Source: Microcoleus sp. FACHB-672 (GTDB lineage: Bacteria; Cyanobacteriota; Cyanobacteriia; Cyanobacteriales; Oscillatoriaceae). From it: 64,000 nucleotides of DNA. The notes beneath the pieces were generated by a model. The model saw only the letters and a program-made list of their open reading frames with translations. It was not told the DNA's origin and ran no database searches. Numbering within the stretch: the stretch's first letter is position 1; every line of letters begins with the position of its first letter. This document shows, piece after piece, positions 19,701-28,076 of the stretch. The stretch is from NCBI RefSeq assembly GCF_014695725.1, contig NZ_JACJOU010000032.1:1-64000 (forward strand). The letters run 5' to 3'. The translations under genes and the position numbers were made by a program.

Positions 19701-20429
19701 GGCAATCTTTCTCACCTCAATGAGTACACGGCTGATTTAATCAATTTAATCAACCTTTATGGGGAATGCTACCCCCAGCCCAAACCTGAAGTGCAAGATT
19801 TACTGGCTGAACTTGACATGGAATTTATGAGTGAGGATTTGCCGAAGGTTTTATCCTCTATGAAAATGGGAACTGAACGTATTCGCAATATTGTGCTATC
19901 CCTGCGGAATTTCTCTCGGCTTGATGAAGCGGAGATGAAAGAAGTCAATATTCATGAAGGTTTGGATAATACGCTGCTGATTTTGCAAAGTCGGCTGAAA
20001 GCGAAATCTGACCAACCTGAGATTCAAATTATTAAAGAATATGGAGAGTTGCCTTTAGTTGATTGTTTTGCCGGCCAACTGAATCAGGTGTTTATGAATC
20101 TGCTGGCGAATGCCATTGATGCTTTAGAAACGATGCCCTGGCCTCGCACGATTACGATTCGTACTGGTGTGGTTCCGTCTCCTTTTGGACTAGGAAACCA
20201 TGCTGTGATTTGCATTGCTGACAATGGTACTGGCATGAGTGAGGACGTCAGGCGACGGTTATTTGATCCGTTTTTCACGACAAAGCCGGTGGGTAAAGGC
20301 ACGGGGTTGGGATTATCTATCAGTTATCAAATTGTGGTGGAAAAACATGGTGGTACTTTAACTTGCAGTTCACAGCCCGGTAAAGGGACTGAGTTTTCTA
20401 TTGAGATTCCGATTCATCAACTCCCGTGA
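13767..20429 (+). CDS. Giant soluble histidine kinase: 12 PAS, 2 GAF, HisKA, HATPase
   Basis: The 2220-aa protein has no membrane segment. By their recurring xxITERK or xxISERK ends I count twelve PAS/PAC units from residue 17 to about 1580. A coiled coil (TLESRVEERTAELRNAI) separates units 6 and 7. Two GAF domains follow (about 1580-1745 and 1760-1925). The kinase core has the H box AGVAHEINNPVNF with the phosphorylated H1968, the N box FMNLLANAIDAL, and the G boxes IADNGTGMS and GKGTGLGLSISY. There is no receiver domain and no adjacent response regulator, so the phosphoacceptor is unknown. Ligands cannot be predicted; GAF1 and GAF2 lack an obvious phytochrome chromophore cysteine motif. It is a paralogue of the next gene. 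Confidence 0.95.
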   Translation: MLVNITEINGVSSYKWAEIDQFFNFSLDLLCVAGPDGYFKHLNPTWERTLGFTQQELLATPFIELIHPEDQQATLAEAQKLRAGLNTIIFENRYLCKDGSYKWLKWTDAQHTADGLVYAVAHDITERKQMQKALQESEQRHQSLAEIAPVGIFHTDAQGECLYVNERWCAITGLMVQEAKGAGWIKAIHPDDQARVFAEWYHCAKENLPFKSEYRFQHPAGTTTWVLGEAVAQKSHTGECVGYIGAISDISEHKRTEQALQESEARLQAIIDNSPTVIFVKDTQGRYILVNQQYENLFHIHREQIKGKTDFDLFPREMAEAFCANDQTVIEAETPLQWEEIVPQDDGLHTYISSKFPIYDAAGVPYATCGIATDITERKRTEQEQLRLANHIQLLLDSTGEGIYGIDLQGCCTFMNKTAAQMLGYQPAELIGKNMHELIHHSRSDGSSYPSCECPILSTFHKGISSRTDNEVFWRQNGTAFAVEYSSYPIIEGEDIKGAVITFVDITERKQAEEALRIETAHTLSLQERLQYLLNAGPAVIYSCKADGEFGVTFISENVRAQMGYEAREFLEDSNFWSRHIHPEDAADVLAKISQLFERGEDSFEYRFLHKDGTYRWTQDCIKLVRDQAGNVLEFIGSWQDISERKQTEIALQKSIKQLAQFKWGLDQSAIVAIADCQGGITYVNNKFCEVSKYSRQELLGENHRLINSGYHPVAFFKQLWSTISAGQVWQGEIKNRAKDGSCYWVDTTIVPILNSAGKLEQYVSIRYDISERKRVEEALKQANETLESRVEERTAELRNAIQRLEDEMAERQQAELSLKQATEELEKSYSLLRGVIEGTPDPIFVKDIHGRYVLVNSATARAMGTTCEEIIGKDDNEFVPPELLPQIKETDNRILRTGVSETLEEIVQAPDRKRTYLSTKSVYRDKEGNVMGLMGIARDITDRQNTAAALRESESRLNSILNSMKDLVWSVSATTFDLLFMNPAVEKLYRRPRAEFFENRNLWLEVIHPEDRDRALENNQKVMQEGSHEIEYRIIRADGQVRWVHSRAWMIYDESGAPLRMDGLNSDITERKQAEKTQARLTAILEATPDFVGSSDDQGNVLYVNGAGRKMLGISEDEDISSLQIMEFCGKSAAEIMMAEGVPAAIKDGVWSGETALQYRNSTEIPVSQAIMAHKGENGVLEFISTIARDITPAKQAEEAIRQSEARLAEAQKVAHVGSWEFDLATGEITWSEELFRVWGMEPSQPVPTYEELLQKIHPDDREIFASAVGQAITEGVPYEFDHRFFRLDGSIAYMFTKGQPVRNSEGQVVKLLGAGLDISARKHTEEALRQSEELYRALARNFPNGSVALFDSDLRYVLADGSELAAIGLSKELMEGKTLWEVFPPETCEVVEPMYRAALAGNKMVSEMPYGDRVYLTQILPVTNQQGEIFAGMTLVQNITERKLAEEALQQREVQLRQIVENMPVMMNAFDAQGSITVWNRECERVTGYSEQEIVGNPNVLELIYPDPTYRASILTLWGELGNNYRNWECEITAKDGSVKTIAWSNISDEFPIPGWGTWGIGVDVTDRKRAQEALAEKARLAAFRAEVDTALTQSEGLPVLLQRSTEAVVQHLDAAFARIWTLNNEEKVLELQASAGMYTHLDGSHSRVPVGQFKIGLIAQECKPHLTNSVQDDPRVADKDWAKREGLIAFAGYPLIIDGQLLGVLAMFSRKPLTDSTLKALEFAADEIALGVKRKQAEEALRHSEARFRQLAGREALLNRLSSDIRNSLDVNTILGTAVGEIHNLLQIDRCIFTWYQPSADQPAWEVVKEAKNPAVPSFLGRHPASANSITQKFIRLEMLRAEDLAAATDPQERELYTTGGYTAILTLPVQTPSGEIGVLSCGHHSGSRLWTDAEVELLQAVMDQLAIALSQAELYTQAQDSAKIAQEKAQQLEQTLHELKRTQAQLIQTEKMSSLGQMVAGVAHEINNPVNFIHGNLSHLNEYTADLINLINLYGECYPQPKPEVQDLLAELDMEFMSEDLPKVLSSMKMGTERIRNIVLSLRNFSRLDEAEMKEVNIHEGLDNTLLILQSRLKAKSDQPEIQIIKEYGELPLVDCFAGQLNQVFMNLLANAIDALETMPWPRTITIRTGVVPSPFGLGNHAVICIADNGTGMSEDVRRRLFDPFFTTKPVGKGTGLGLSISYQIVVEKHGGTLTCSSQPGKGTEFSIEIPIHQLP
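20307..20420 (+). repeat. 114-bp segment identical to the downstream kinase gene
   Basis: The last 114 coding bases before the divergent C-termini (20307-20420) are identical to 25096-25209, covering the HATPase G2 box and the final strand. Flanking sequence differs at both ends. This points to recent duplication or gene conversion. Confidence 0.9.
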
Positions 20430-20943
20430 ATAGGATATATAGGCTAGTCTTTCATTAGATTAGGTTTCCACAACTCCTCCTCGTCAGGGTAATTTTAGAG
20501 TAAATCTAAAATTTAAAATCTGCACATCAAATAAAAATAGACTTCTGGCTTAAGAAGAAGCGCGGCGGAATTTTACTTAAATTTGACGTTCGCATTGGCA
20601 TACTTTGCTCCTAAACTTGCCCTTAAGCCAATTTTTCTACAAGTCTTATCTGGAGGCGGGCAGCCGGCATTGCCCCTAAACTCTCGTTTTTTGGAAATCA
20701 AGATTAAACTCTACAAAGTATCCCTTTGCTAGCAAGTGGTTCTTTATCGAAGATTTTATTGTCCTGTTAATAAATGGGTACAAATACGGAATTGCTATAA
20801 AACCTTGTGATTTTTAAGTTAGGTGCGTTAATATATCGCCATTAGTTTTCAATTTGAATGCAGAGAATTACCTGATCAAACTCTAACAATATCTTTTTGA
20901 TGGGTAACTGTGAATATTAGGAAGTTATAGGGAGACATTTTTT
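20430..20943. other. Spacer between the paralogous kinases
   Basis: About 514 AT-rich bases without an ORF of note. The length suggests that the second kinase has its own promoter, though no clear -35/-10 pair was found. GGGAG at about 20930-20934 is a possible ribosome-binding site for the ATG at 20944. Confidence 0.4.
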
Positions 20944-23900
20944 ATGAATTACCCACCTTCAAACAACAATTTAAAATCAACAAGTTCCCCTTCTTTGACC
21001 GATTGGAATAATAGTGCCCCTCAGCTTCCTAAAAATTGGTTAAATCGGCTGATCTGTCGCCTAGAAATTAGACAGAAAATTGGCTGGGGGTTTGCTTTAG
21101 CTTTGGGAGTAGCCATTGTCGGAGTAACCACAGGATTTCAGATCAGAAATTACTATGAACAACAAGCTGCAGAGCTTGAAAAGCACACCCAAGAAGAACT
21201 CAATCTTTTGCATCGCTTGCAAACCGCTGTATTGCAGTCACGGGGGCATCAACAACAATTCGCTGCTTTGATAGATAACCCTGATTCTTTGCAAGAAGAA
21301 TATAACCATTTTCTTGAACACGCTACTGAAGTGAATCAGGTGTGGTCGGAGTTCAAATCCTTAGCCGGCAGTGTCAGCTATGCCAACGAGATGCACACTG
21401 AAGAAATCCCAAACTTGTACCAAATTTACGAGGGGGTGCCAGAAGCATATTTTAAGCAAATTGAAGCACTGCTTCGGCAAATAAAATTACCTGTATTAAA
21501 CACGGAAGAAAGCGAGGCGGCACAACAACAGCTCTTAATTTTCAGCAAAAGCCCAACTGCGCTTAAATTTGATGGCATCTCAGACAATCTCACTGAACTT
21601 ATTCAATCCTCTTATGAAGAACAAAAACAAGCAAGGGCGCAGTTAATTGCAGCGCGGAGAACCGGCATAGAGATCAGTGCCGGCAGCCTGATGCTATCAG
21701 TTGTAATAGCAGTAGCCCTAGCTCTCTATACTAGCCGGTTGATCGCTGGCCCCCTAGAAGCTACCACTAAAGTCGCTCGGCGAGTCACTGAGGAAGCGGA
21801 TTTTAGTCTGCAAGCGCCAGTCACCACCCAAGATGAAGTAGGAAAGCTAACGCAGTCTTTAAACCTATTGATCCAGCGCGTCGCCACCTATACCCAGGAA
21901 CTGCAACAGGCACACGCAGAGCGTGATCGCTTCTTTAATTTATCCTTAGAAATGTTTTGCATTACCGGCTTTGATGGCTATTTCAAACAGCTAAATCCGG
22001 CATGGGAAAAAACCCTAGGCTTTACAAATGAAGAACTGTTAGCGAAACCATTAATTGAGCTTGTTCACCCAGAAGATCAAGAAGCAACCTTAGCCCAAAC
22101 ACGGAAGCTCACCCAAGGGATAGACACTATCTCATTTGTGAACCGTTATTTATGTAAGGATGGCTCTTATAAATGGCTGGAGTGGGCATCAAATCCTTCG
22201 GCAGAAGAAAATTTAATTTATACAGTGGCGCGAGACATTACCGAACGCAAGCTTTCAGAAGCAGCCTTGCACGAAAGTGAAAAGCGATTTCGGAATCTGC
22301 TTTCCTATAGTCCCGTTGTCGTTTACAGTTGCAAAGCATCTGGTGATTTTGGCGCAACCTTCATGAGTGAAAATGTGAAGGAACACATGGGTCATGAAGC
22401 GAGAGATTTTCTGGAAGATTCAAGCTTTTGGGCAAATCGAATTCACCCAGAAGACGCCGCCAAAACTTTGGCGGGAATGTCGGATCTGCTGGTAGCCGGC
22501 ACCCAGTTTCTTGAATACCGTTTCCTTTACAAAGATGGGCTGTATCACTGGATTCACGACGAACTGAAACTGGTGCGAGACGAAGCCGGCAACCCATTGG
22601 AGATTGTGGGCTGCTGGCGAGATATTACTGAACGAAAACAGATGGAATCAGCGCTAAAGGAGGCGAATGAAACGTTAGAAATTCGAGTGGAGGAGCGCAC
22701 AGCCCAATTAACAGAAACTATTGAGCAGCGCGAACAAGAAATGGCAGAACGTCGCCGAGCAGAGGAAGCTTTATACAAAGAACAAGAATTCTTAAGCGCA
22801 TTGCTCAATAACTTAGCCGATGGCATTGTTGCGTGTGATGCGAATGGAATTTTAACGCTGTTTAATCGAGCGACACAAGAGTTTCATGGGTTGCCGGCGC
22901 AACCGATCCCAGCAGGAGAATGGGCGCAACACTTTGACTTGTACCTGCCAGACGGGAAGACCCCAATGCAACGGGAAGACATTCCTCTGTTTCGCGCGTT
23001 GCAAGGAGAAGCGGTTCGGGATGTAGAGATGGTAATCGTGCCAAAACAAGGAAAAACGCGCATTCTCCTGGCAAATGGTCAAGCAATTATTGATGCAGCC
23101 GGCAAAAAATTGGGTGCGGTGGTGGCGATGCAGGACATCACAGATCGCAAGGAAGCTGAGGCCGCTTTAAGTAATAGTGAATCGCGGCTTAATAGTATTC
23201 TTAATTCTCTGAAAGATGTGGTGTGGTCAACTGCTTTTGACACCTTCGAGCTGCTTTACATGAACCCAGCAGCAGAAACGCTTTATGGACGCCCACAGTC
23301 TGAATTCTATAGCAAACCGTCTCTGTGGCTGGAGGTCGCTCATCCTGAAGATAGGGACAGAGTTGCCAAATCTGCGAGTGCATGGACAGAAGTTAACAGC
23401 CAAGAATTAGAGTACCGAATTATTCGAGCTGACGGGGACGTGCGGTGGATCAGAAGCAAGAGTTGGCTAATTTATGATGAAGCCGGTGTTGTTGTCCGCA
23501 TGGATGGTTTAACATCCGATATCACCGAGTATAAAGAAGCTCAGAAAGCTCAAGCAAGACTGACGGCAATTCTTGAGGCAACGACTGACTTTGTGGGCGT
23601 TGCTGATGCAAATGGCCGCGCTCTCTATATCAACAAGGCAGGTCGCCAAATGTTGGGATTTGGTGAGGATGAGGATGTTACATCCATGTTTATTCCTGAG
23701 TTCATGGCGGAGTCTGTCCTTGATCTCATTCTTAATGAAGCGTGGCAGACTGTTGTGCGCGACGGGGTGTGGAGTGGCGAGAGCGCTTTGCGACACCGCA
23801 CCGGCAGGGATATTCCTGTCTCGCAGGTTTGGATGAGCCATAAATCAGAAAATGGAGAGGTGGAGTTTTTCTCGACCGTAATCCGCGATATCAGCGAACG

Positions 23901-25215
23901 CAAGCAAGCAGAGGAAGCTTTGCAGCAGCGCGAAGAACAACTACGCCAAATTGTTCAGAATATGCCGGTGATGATGGATACTTTTGACGAACAAGGGAAC
24001 ATTACCGTCTGGAACCGAGAGTGCGAAAGGGTCACGGGTTTCAGTGCCGATGAGATTATTGGCAATTCCAAAGCAATTGAGTTGATGTATCCAGACCCAA
24101 CCTATCGAGCCTCAATGATGACTTTATGGGCAACACTTGGCAATGATTACCGCAGTTGGGAATGGGAGATCACGGCTAAGGATGGGAGTGTTAAAACAAT
24201 TGCCTGGTCGAATATCTCTGAGGAATTTCCAATTCCCGGATGGGCTAGTTGGGGGATTGGGGTGGATGTAACTGAGCGTAAGCAAGCAGAGGAGGCGTTG
24301 CGACACTCTGAAATCCAATCCAGACAACTTGCCCAACAAGCGCAAGAAAAAGCCCAACAGCTAGAGCAAACTTTGCACGAGTTAAAACGCACCCAAGCCC
24401 AGCTCATTCAAACTGAAAAGATGTCTTCTCTCGGTCAGATGGTTGCCGGTGTTGCTCACGAAATTAACAATCCTGTCAACTTTATTCACGGCAATCTTTC
24501 TCACCTGAATGACTATACGACTGATTTAGTGGATTTAATCAAGCTTTATAGCCAGTGTTATCCTAACCCGTTGCCGGCTGTGCAAGATTTACTTTCTCAA
24601 CTTGATTTGGAATTTGTGACTGAGGATCTGCCGAAGGTTTTATCCTCTATGAAAATGGGAACTGAACGCATTCGCGATATTGTGCTGTCCCTGCGGAATT
24701 TCTCTCGGCTTGATGAAGCGGAGATGAAAGAAGTCAATATTCATGAGGGTTTGGATAATACGCTGCTGATTTTGCAAAACCGGCTAAAAGCGAAATCTGA
24801 CCAACCTGAGATTCAAATCATTAAAGAGTATGGGGAATTACCTTTAGTTGATTGCTTTGCCGGCCAACTGAATCAAGTGTTTATGAATCTGCTGGCTAAT
24901 GCTATTGATGCTTTAGAAACTGTTCCCTTGCCTCGCACGATTACGATCCGCACTTATGCAGTCCCATCTGCTTCAGGAGGGGGGAACCGGGCTGTAATCT
25001 GCATTGCTGACAATGGCAGCGGCATGAGTAAAGAAACCCAAGAACGGTTATTTGACCCGTTTTTTACGACGAAGCCGATAGGTAAAGGCACAGGATTGGG
25101 ATTATCTATCAGTTATCAAATTGTGGTGGAAAAACATGGTGGTACTTTAACTTGCAGTTCACAGCCCGGTAAAGGGACTGAGTTTTCTATTGAGATTCCG
25201 ATTCATCAAGTCTAG
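20944..25215 (+). CDS. Membrane-bound histidine kinase: sensor loop, HAMP, 6 PAS, HisKA, HATPase
   Basis: The 1423-aa protein has a cytoplasmic basic N-terminus and a first membrane helix (about residues 47-67, GFALALGVAIVGVTTGF). A 170-residue helical extracytoplasmic sensor region follows, then a second helix (about 243-262) and a HAMP linker (ISAGPLEATTKVARRVTE-like). Six PAS/PAC units run to about residue 1135. A coiled coil with TLEIRVEERTAQLTETI lies between PAS 2 and PAS 3. The kinase core carries AGVAHEINNPVNF with H1172, FMNLLANAIDAL, IADNGSGMS and GKGTGLGLSISY. It lacks a receiver domain. Five of its PAS units are collinear with units 1, 5, 8, 9 and 12 of the upstream kinase. Confidence 0.95.
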   Translation: MNYPPSNNNLKSTSSPSLTDWNNSAPQLPKNWLNRLICRLEIRQKIGWGFALALGVAIVGVTTGFQIRNYYEQQAAELEKHTQEELNLLHRLQTAVLQSRGHQQQFAALIDNPDSLQEEYNHFLEHATEVNQVWSEFKSLAGSVSYANEMHTEEIPNLYQIYEGVPEAYFKQIEALLRQIKLPVLNTEESEAAQQQLLIFSKSPTALKFDGISDNLTELIQSSYEEQKQARAQLIAARRTGIEISAGSLMLSVVIAVALALYTSRLIAGPLEATTKVARRVTEEADFSLQAPVTTQDEVGKLTQSLNLLIQRVATYTQELQQAHAERDRFFNLSLEMFCITGFDGYFKQLNPAWEKTLGFTNEELLAKPLIELVHPEDQEATLAQTRKLTQGIDTISFVNRYLCKDGSYKWLEWASNPSAEENLIYTVARDITERKLSEAALHESEKRFRNLLSYSPVVVYSCKASGDFGATFMSENVKEHMGHEARDFLEDSSFWANRIHPEDAAKTLAGMSDLLVAGTQFLEYRFLYKDGLYHWIHDELKLVRDEAGNPLEIVGCWRDITERKQMESALKEANETLEIRVEERTAQLTETIEQREQEMAERRRAEEALYKEQEFLSALLNNLADGIVACDANGILTLFNRATQEFHGLPAQPIPAGEWAQHFDLYLPDGKTPMQREDIPLFRALQGEAVRDVEMVIVPKQGKTRILLANGQAIIDAAGKKLGAVVAMQDITDRKEAEAALSNSESRLNSILNSLKDVVWSTAFDTFELLYMNPAAETLYGRPQSEFYSKPSLWLEVAHPEDRDRVAKSASAWTEVNSQELEYRIIRADGDVRWIRSKSWLIYDEAGVVVRMDGLTSDITEYKEAQKAQARLTAILEATTDFVGVADANGRALYINKAGRQMLGFGEDEDVTSMFIPEFMAESVLDLILNEAWQTVVRDGVWSGESALRHRTGRDIPVSQVWMSHKSENGEVEFFSTVIRDISERKQAEEALQQREEQLRQIVQNMPVMMDTFDEQGNITVWNRECERVTGFSADEIIGNSKAIELMYPDPTYRASMMTLWATLGNDYRSWEWEITAKDGSVKTIAWSNISEEFPIPGWASWGIGVDVTERKQAEEALRHSEIQSRQLAQQAQEKAQQLEQTLHELKRTQAQLIQTEKMSSLGQMVAGVAHEINNPVNFIHGNLSHLNDYTTDLVDLIKLYSQCYPNPLPAVQDLLSQLDLEFVTEDLPKVLSSMKMGTERIRDIVLSLRNFSRLDEAEMKEVNIHEGLDNTLLILQNRLKAKSDQPEIQIIKEYGELPLVDCFAGQLNQVFMNLLANAIDALETVPLPRTITIRTYAVPSASGGGNRAVICIADNGSGMSKETQERLFDPFFTTKPIGKGTGLGLSISYQIVVEKHGGTLTCSSQPGKGTEFSIEIPIHQV

Positions 25216-25262
25216 TGAAAATAAAGTCAGGGGCATTGTTAACAAACCGAATGATCGCTCAC

Positions 25263-26024
25263 TTATTCCACGCTTAAATTCAGCCGGCTGAGAAAGCCAC
25301 GCAAACGCTCACTTTGGGGATTTGTCAAAACTTCTCGCGCAGAACCCGACTCTTCTACTTTACCCTGATGTAAAAATAACACTCGATGCGCGACTTCCCG
25401 CGCAAATAGCATTTCATGGGTGACAACAACCATTGTCATTCCCTCTTCGGCAAGTTGTTGCATAACTCGCAACACTTCTCCCACTAATTCCGGATCAAGG
25501 GCGCTGGTGGGTTCATCAAATAGCATCACTTTGGGATTTACACACAAGCTGCGGGCGATGGCAACTCGCTGTTTTTGTCCTCCGGAAAGTTGTTGGGGAT
25601 AGGCTTGGGCTTTTTCGGAAAGTCCAACTTTTTCTAAATAAAATCTTGCTTGCTGAATGCTTTCCTGACGCGATTTTCCTAAAACTTTTTGTGGGGCTAA
25701 AGTTAGATTTTCTAATACACTTAAATGCGGAAAAAGATTGAATTGCTGAAAAACCATCCCCACCTCAGTTCGTAACTGTCGTAGTCGGGTCCGGCTGAGG
25801 TTTGGGGGAGACAAATCGATGCCGCTAACAACCAACTGCCCGCCGTCAATTTTTTCCAGCCGGTTGAAACATCGCAGCAGGGTACTTTTGCCACAGCCCG
25901 AGGAACCGATGACGGCAACAACTTCACCTTGATTAACCGAGCCGGTGATTCCTTGCAACACTTGCAGAGAACCAAAGTTTTTCTGAAGATTTTCAAACGT
26001 GATCGTGGGAGTGGGATTTTCCAT
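25263..26024 (-). CDS. Polar amino-acid ABC transporter ATPase (GlnQ type)
   Basis: The 253-aa ATPase has Walker A GSSGCGKST, the Q loop MVFQQFNLFPHLSVLENL, the signature LSGGQKQRVAIARSL, Walker B VMLFDEPTSALDPE, and the H-loop VVVTHEM. These and the length fit the GlnQ/HisP polar amino-acid subfamily. It is divergent from the fused binding protein-permease at 26188, with 163 bases between them, so both are probably driven from one control region. Substrate choice lies with the partner protein. It is convergent with the membrane-bound kinase gene. Confidence 0.93.
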   Translation of the reverse strand: MENPTPTITFENLQKNFGSLQVLQGITGSVNQGEVVAVIGSSGCGKSTLLRCFNRLEKIDGGQLVVSGIDLSPPNLSRTRLRQLRTEVGMVFQQFNLFPHLSVLENLTLAPQKVLGKSRQESIQQARFYLEKVGLSEKAQAYPQQLSGGQKQRVAIARSLCVNPKVMLFDEPTSALDPELVGEVLRVMQQLAEEGMTMVVVTHEMLFAREVAHRVLFLHQGKVEESGSAREVLTNPQSERLRGFLSRLNLSVE

Positions 26025-26187
26025 AAATCACTCAGACCCTTTTAGCTTTTAAGGTTTAATGATCCGTTAAATCTTTTTAACAGAAAGTGTTTTTAGCTAA
26101 CATTTTAAAAAGTGAGCTGATATTAGCATAAAATTACTAAATTATCAATTCCTCAACCGATGGGTAATCCCAGCATTAAACATTAAA

Positions 26188-27744
26188 ATGCCAAAAGAGA
26201 ATTTATCGTTACCCCACCGGCACTTCCCTGGTTTGCCGGCAAAATCGCCAAAGTTGCTGCGCCGGCTCGCATTGGGTTTAAGCTGTCTACTGCTACTCGC
26301 CGGCTGCGTGTTAAACGCCAACCTTGCCGACACCCCCAAAACCCTCAAAGTTGCCACCGGCGCAGATTACCCTCCTTTTGAGTTTCAAGCACAAAATGGC
26401 GAATTAACCGGCTTTGATATTGATTTAATCCAAGCTATCGGCAAAGCCACGAACTTTAAAATTGAATTTCAAAGTATGCCCTTTGATGGCATTATTCCGG
26501 CATTGCAGTCAAGAACCGTGGATGCTGCTATTTGCGCCATGACGATTACGGCTGAACGCACTAAAACAATTTCTTTCTCCCGACCTTATTTTAAAGCCGG
26601 CATCGCAATTGCCATCAAAACGAACAACACAACTATTACTTCGTTTGATAGCCTCAAAAATAAAACAATTGCTGTGCAAATCGGCACAACCGGCGCTCAA
26701 AAAGCCAAAGAAATTCCTGGTGCAAAACTGCGAACTTATGATTCCGCCCCCCTGGCATTGCAAGCCTTGGTTAACGGGAATGTAGATGCTGCAATTAGTG
26801 ATGCCCCCGTCACCCTTTACGCCATCAAACAAAGTAATCTCAAAGGCATCAAAATTATCGACCAATTGATTACAGAAGAATTCTTTGGCATTCCGGCACC
26901 TAAAAATTCTCCTTCTCTCGCCGCTATTAATAAAGGTTTAACAGCGGTTTTGGATAATGGTACCTACACCAAAATTTATCAAAAATGGTTTAATGTTCAG
27001 CCACCGGAACTACCGACAACCTTACCTTTTTTAAACTCAGACAATGCTGATATCGACACCGGGGGTTCAACCGGCAGGATCGTCGCCGCCTTGCCCAACT
27101 TGCTGCGAGGCGCATTAATTACGTTGCAACTAACGGCTTTCTCCCTATTTTTAGGGGCGATCGCAGGTTCTTTGATTGCCCTCGCCCGTCTTTCTTCCTA
27201 TCGCCCTTTGAGTGTGCTGGCGCGGGTGTATATCGACTTTTTCCGAGGAACACCCTTGCTGGTGCAGATTTTTATGATTTATTATGGCTTGCCGGCGCTG
27301 GTGCAAGAGTTGGGATTGAGCTTTACCCTAGATCGCCTGCCGGCAGCCGTGATGGCGCTGAGTCTTAATAGTGCTGCTTACATTGCAGAAATTGTCCGCG
27401 CCGGCATTCAATCGATAGAACCCGGACAAGCCGAGGCTGCACAATCTTTAGGATTAGGGCCGGTGCAAACGCTGCAATATATTATATTTCCTCAAGCGTT
27501 GCGGCGAATGATCCCACCTTTAGGCAATGAATTCATCACCTTGCTTAAAGATACTAGCTTAGTTGCTGTGATCGGTTTTGAAGATTTATTCCGTCGCGGA
27601 CAGTTAATTGTGGCAGAAAATTATCGCACGTTTGAGATATACACGGCTGTCGCCTTAATTTACTTAGCTCTTACCCTCTTGTCCTCTCAAGCTTTTAGCT
27701 GGTTAGAACGTTGGATGAACCCTGTTAAACGGCAATTTAAATGA
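26188..27744 (+). CDS. Fused periplasmic binding protein and permease of a polar amino-acid ABC transporter
   Basis: The 518-aa protein has a lipoprotein-type signal ending in LLLLAGC near residue 40. A type 3 solute-binding domain follows (about 50-270; TLKVATGADYPPFEFQ, GFDIDLIQAI, AAISDAPVTLYAI). After a linker comes a HisM/GlnP permease (about 295-515) with several membrane helices and the ATPase-contacting EAA loop (EPGQAEAAQSLGLGP). Binding protein and permease are often separate; the fusion tethers them. With the divergent ATPase it should form a complete importer for glutamine, glutamate or another polar amino acid. The exact substrate is not predictable here. Confidence 0.93.
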   Translation: MPKENLSLPHRHFPGLPAKSPKLLRRLALGLSCLLLLAGCVLNANLADTPKTLKVATGADYPPFEFQAQNGELTGFDIDLIQAIGKATNFKIEFQSMPFDGIIPALQSRTVDAAICAMTITAERTKTISFSRPYFKAGIAIAIKTNNTTITSFDSLKNKTIAVQIGTTGAQKAKEIPGAKLRTYDSAPLALQALVNGNVDAAISDAPVTLYAIKQSNLKGIKIIDQLITEEFFGIPAPKNSPSLAAINKGLTAVLDNGTYTKIYQKWFNVQPPELPTTLPFLNSDNADIDTGGSTGRIVAALPNLLRGALITLQLTAFSLFLGAIAGSLIALARLSSYRPLSVLARVYIDFFRGTPLLVQIFMIYYGLPALVQELGLSFTLDRLPAAVMALSLNSAAYIAEIVRAGIQSIEPGQAEAAQSLGLGPVQTLQYIIFPQALRRMIPPLGNEFITLLKDTSLVAVIGFEDLFRRGQLIVAENYRTFEIYTAVALIYLALTLLSSQAFSWLERWMNPVKRQFK

Positions 27745-27845
27745 TATTCACCTTCTGGCTGCTCCATTACTACCCTTTTGGATAGATGAACTGCACTCGC
27801 GCGATCAGGCAAAGTAATTGAGTAATTCTCGCAGAGAATAAGTTT

Positions 27846-28076
27846 ATGGCCAGCAACGGAAATACAGTGATCAGCAACCTGGAGTACGACTTGCTCACAG
27901 TGCTGCAAAACAAGTCCGAAGCTCTCGAAGCCTACGAAGCTTATATCAAAGACGCACAGGAAACGGGATATCAGCCTTGTGTGGAACTCTTCTAGAAGTT
28001 ACAGCAGACAGAGATGCAGCAGGCGCAGGAGATCCGGCAGCATCTTCAGGAAGTGATGCAGAAGGGCAAAATGTAG
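27846..28076 (+). pseudogene. Small helical protein gene interrupted by one in-frame TAG
   Basis: From ATG 27846 the frame encodes 49 residues starting MASNGNTVISNLEYDLLTVL and ending CVELF. A TAG at 27993-27995 follows, after which 26 more codons continue in the same frame (KLQQTEMQQAQEIRQHLQEV...) to a second TAG at 28074. The two halves form one amphipathic, ferritin-like helical protein of about 76 residues. It resembles small cyanobacterial hypothetical proteins with a YDLLTVLQNK start and an ELFxxLQQxE centre. A CAG (Gln) to TAG change would explain the break. Readthrough is possible but unproven. Confidence 0.6.

Noticed and set aside
27846-28076. Programmed recoding (TAG as amino acid) for the whole genome
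   Set aside because: Many clear genes in the window end with TAG at the expected place.
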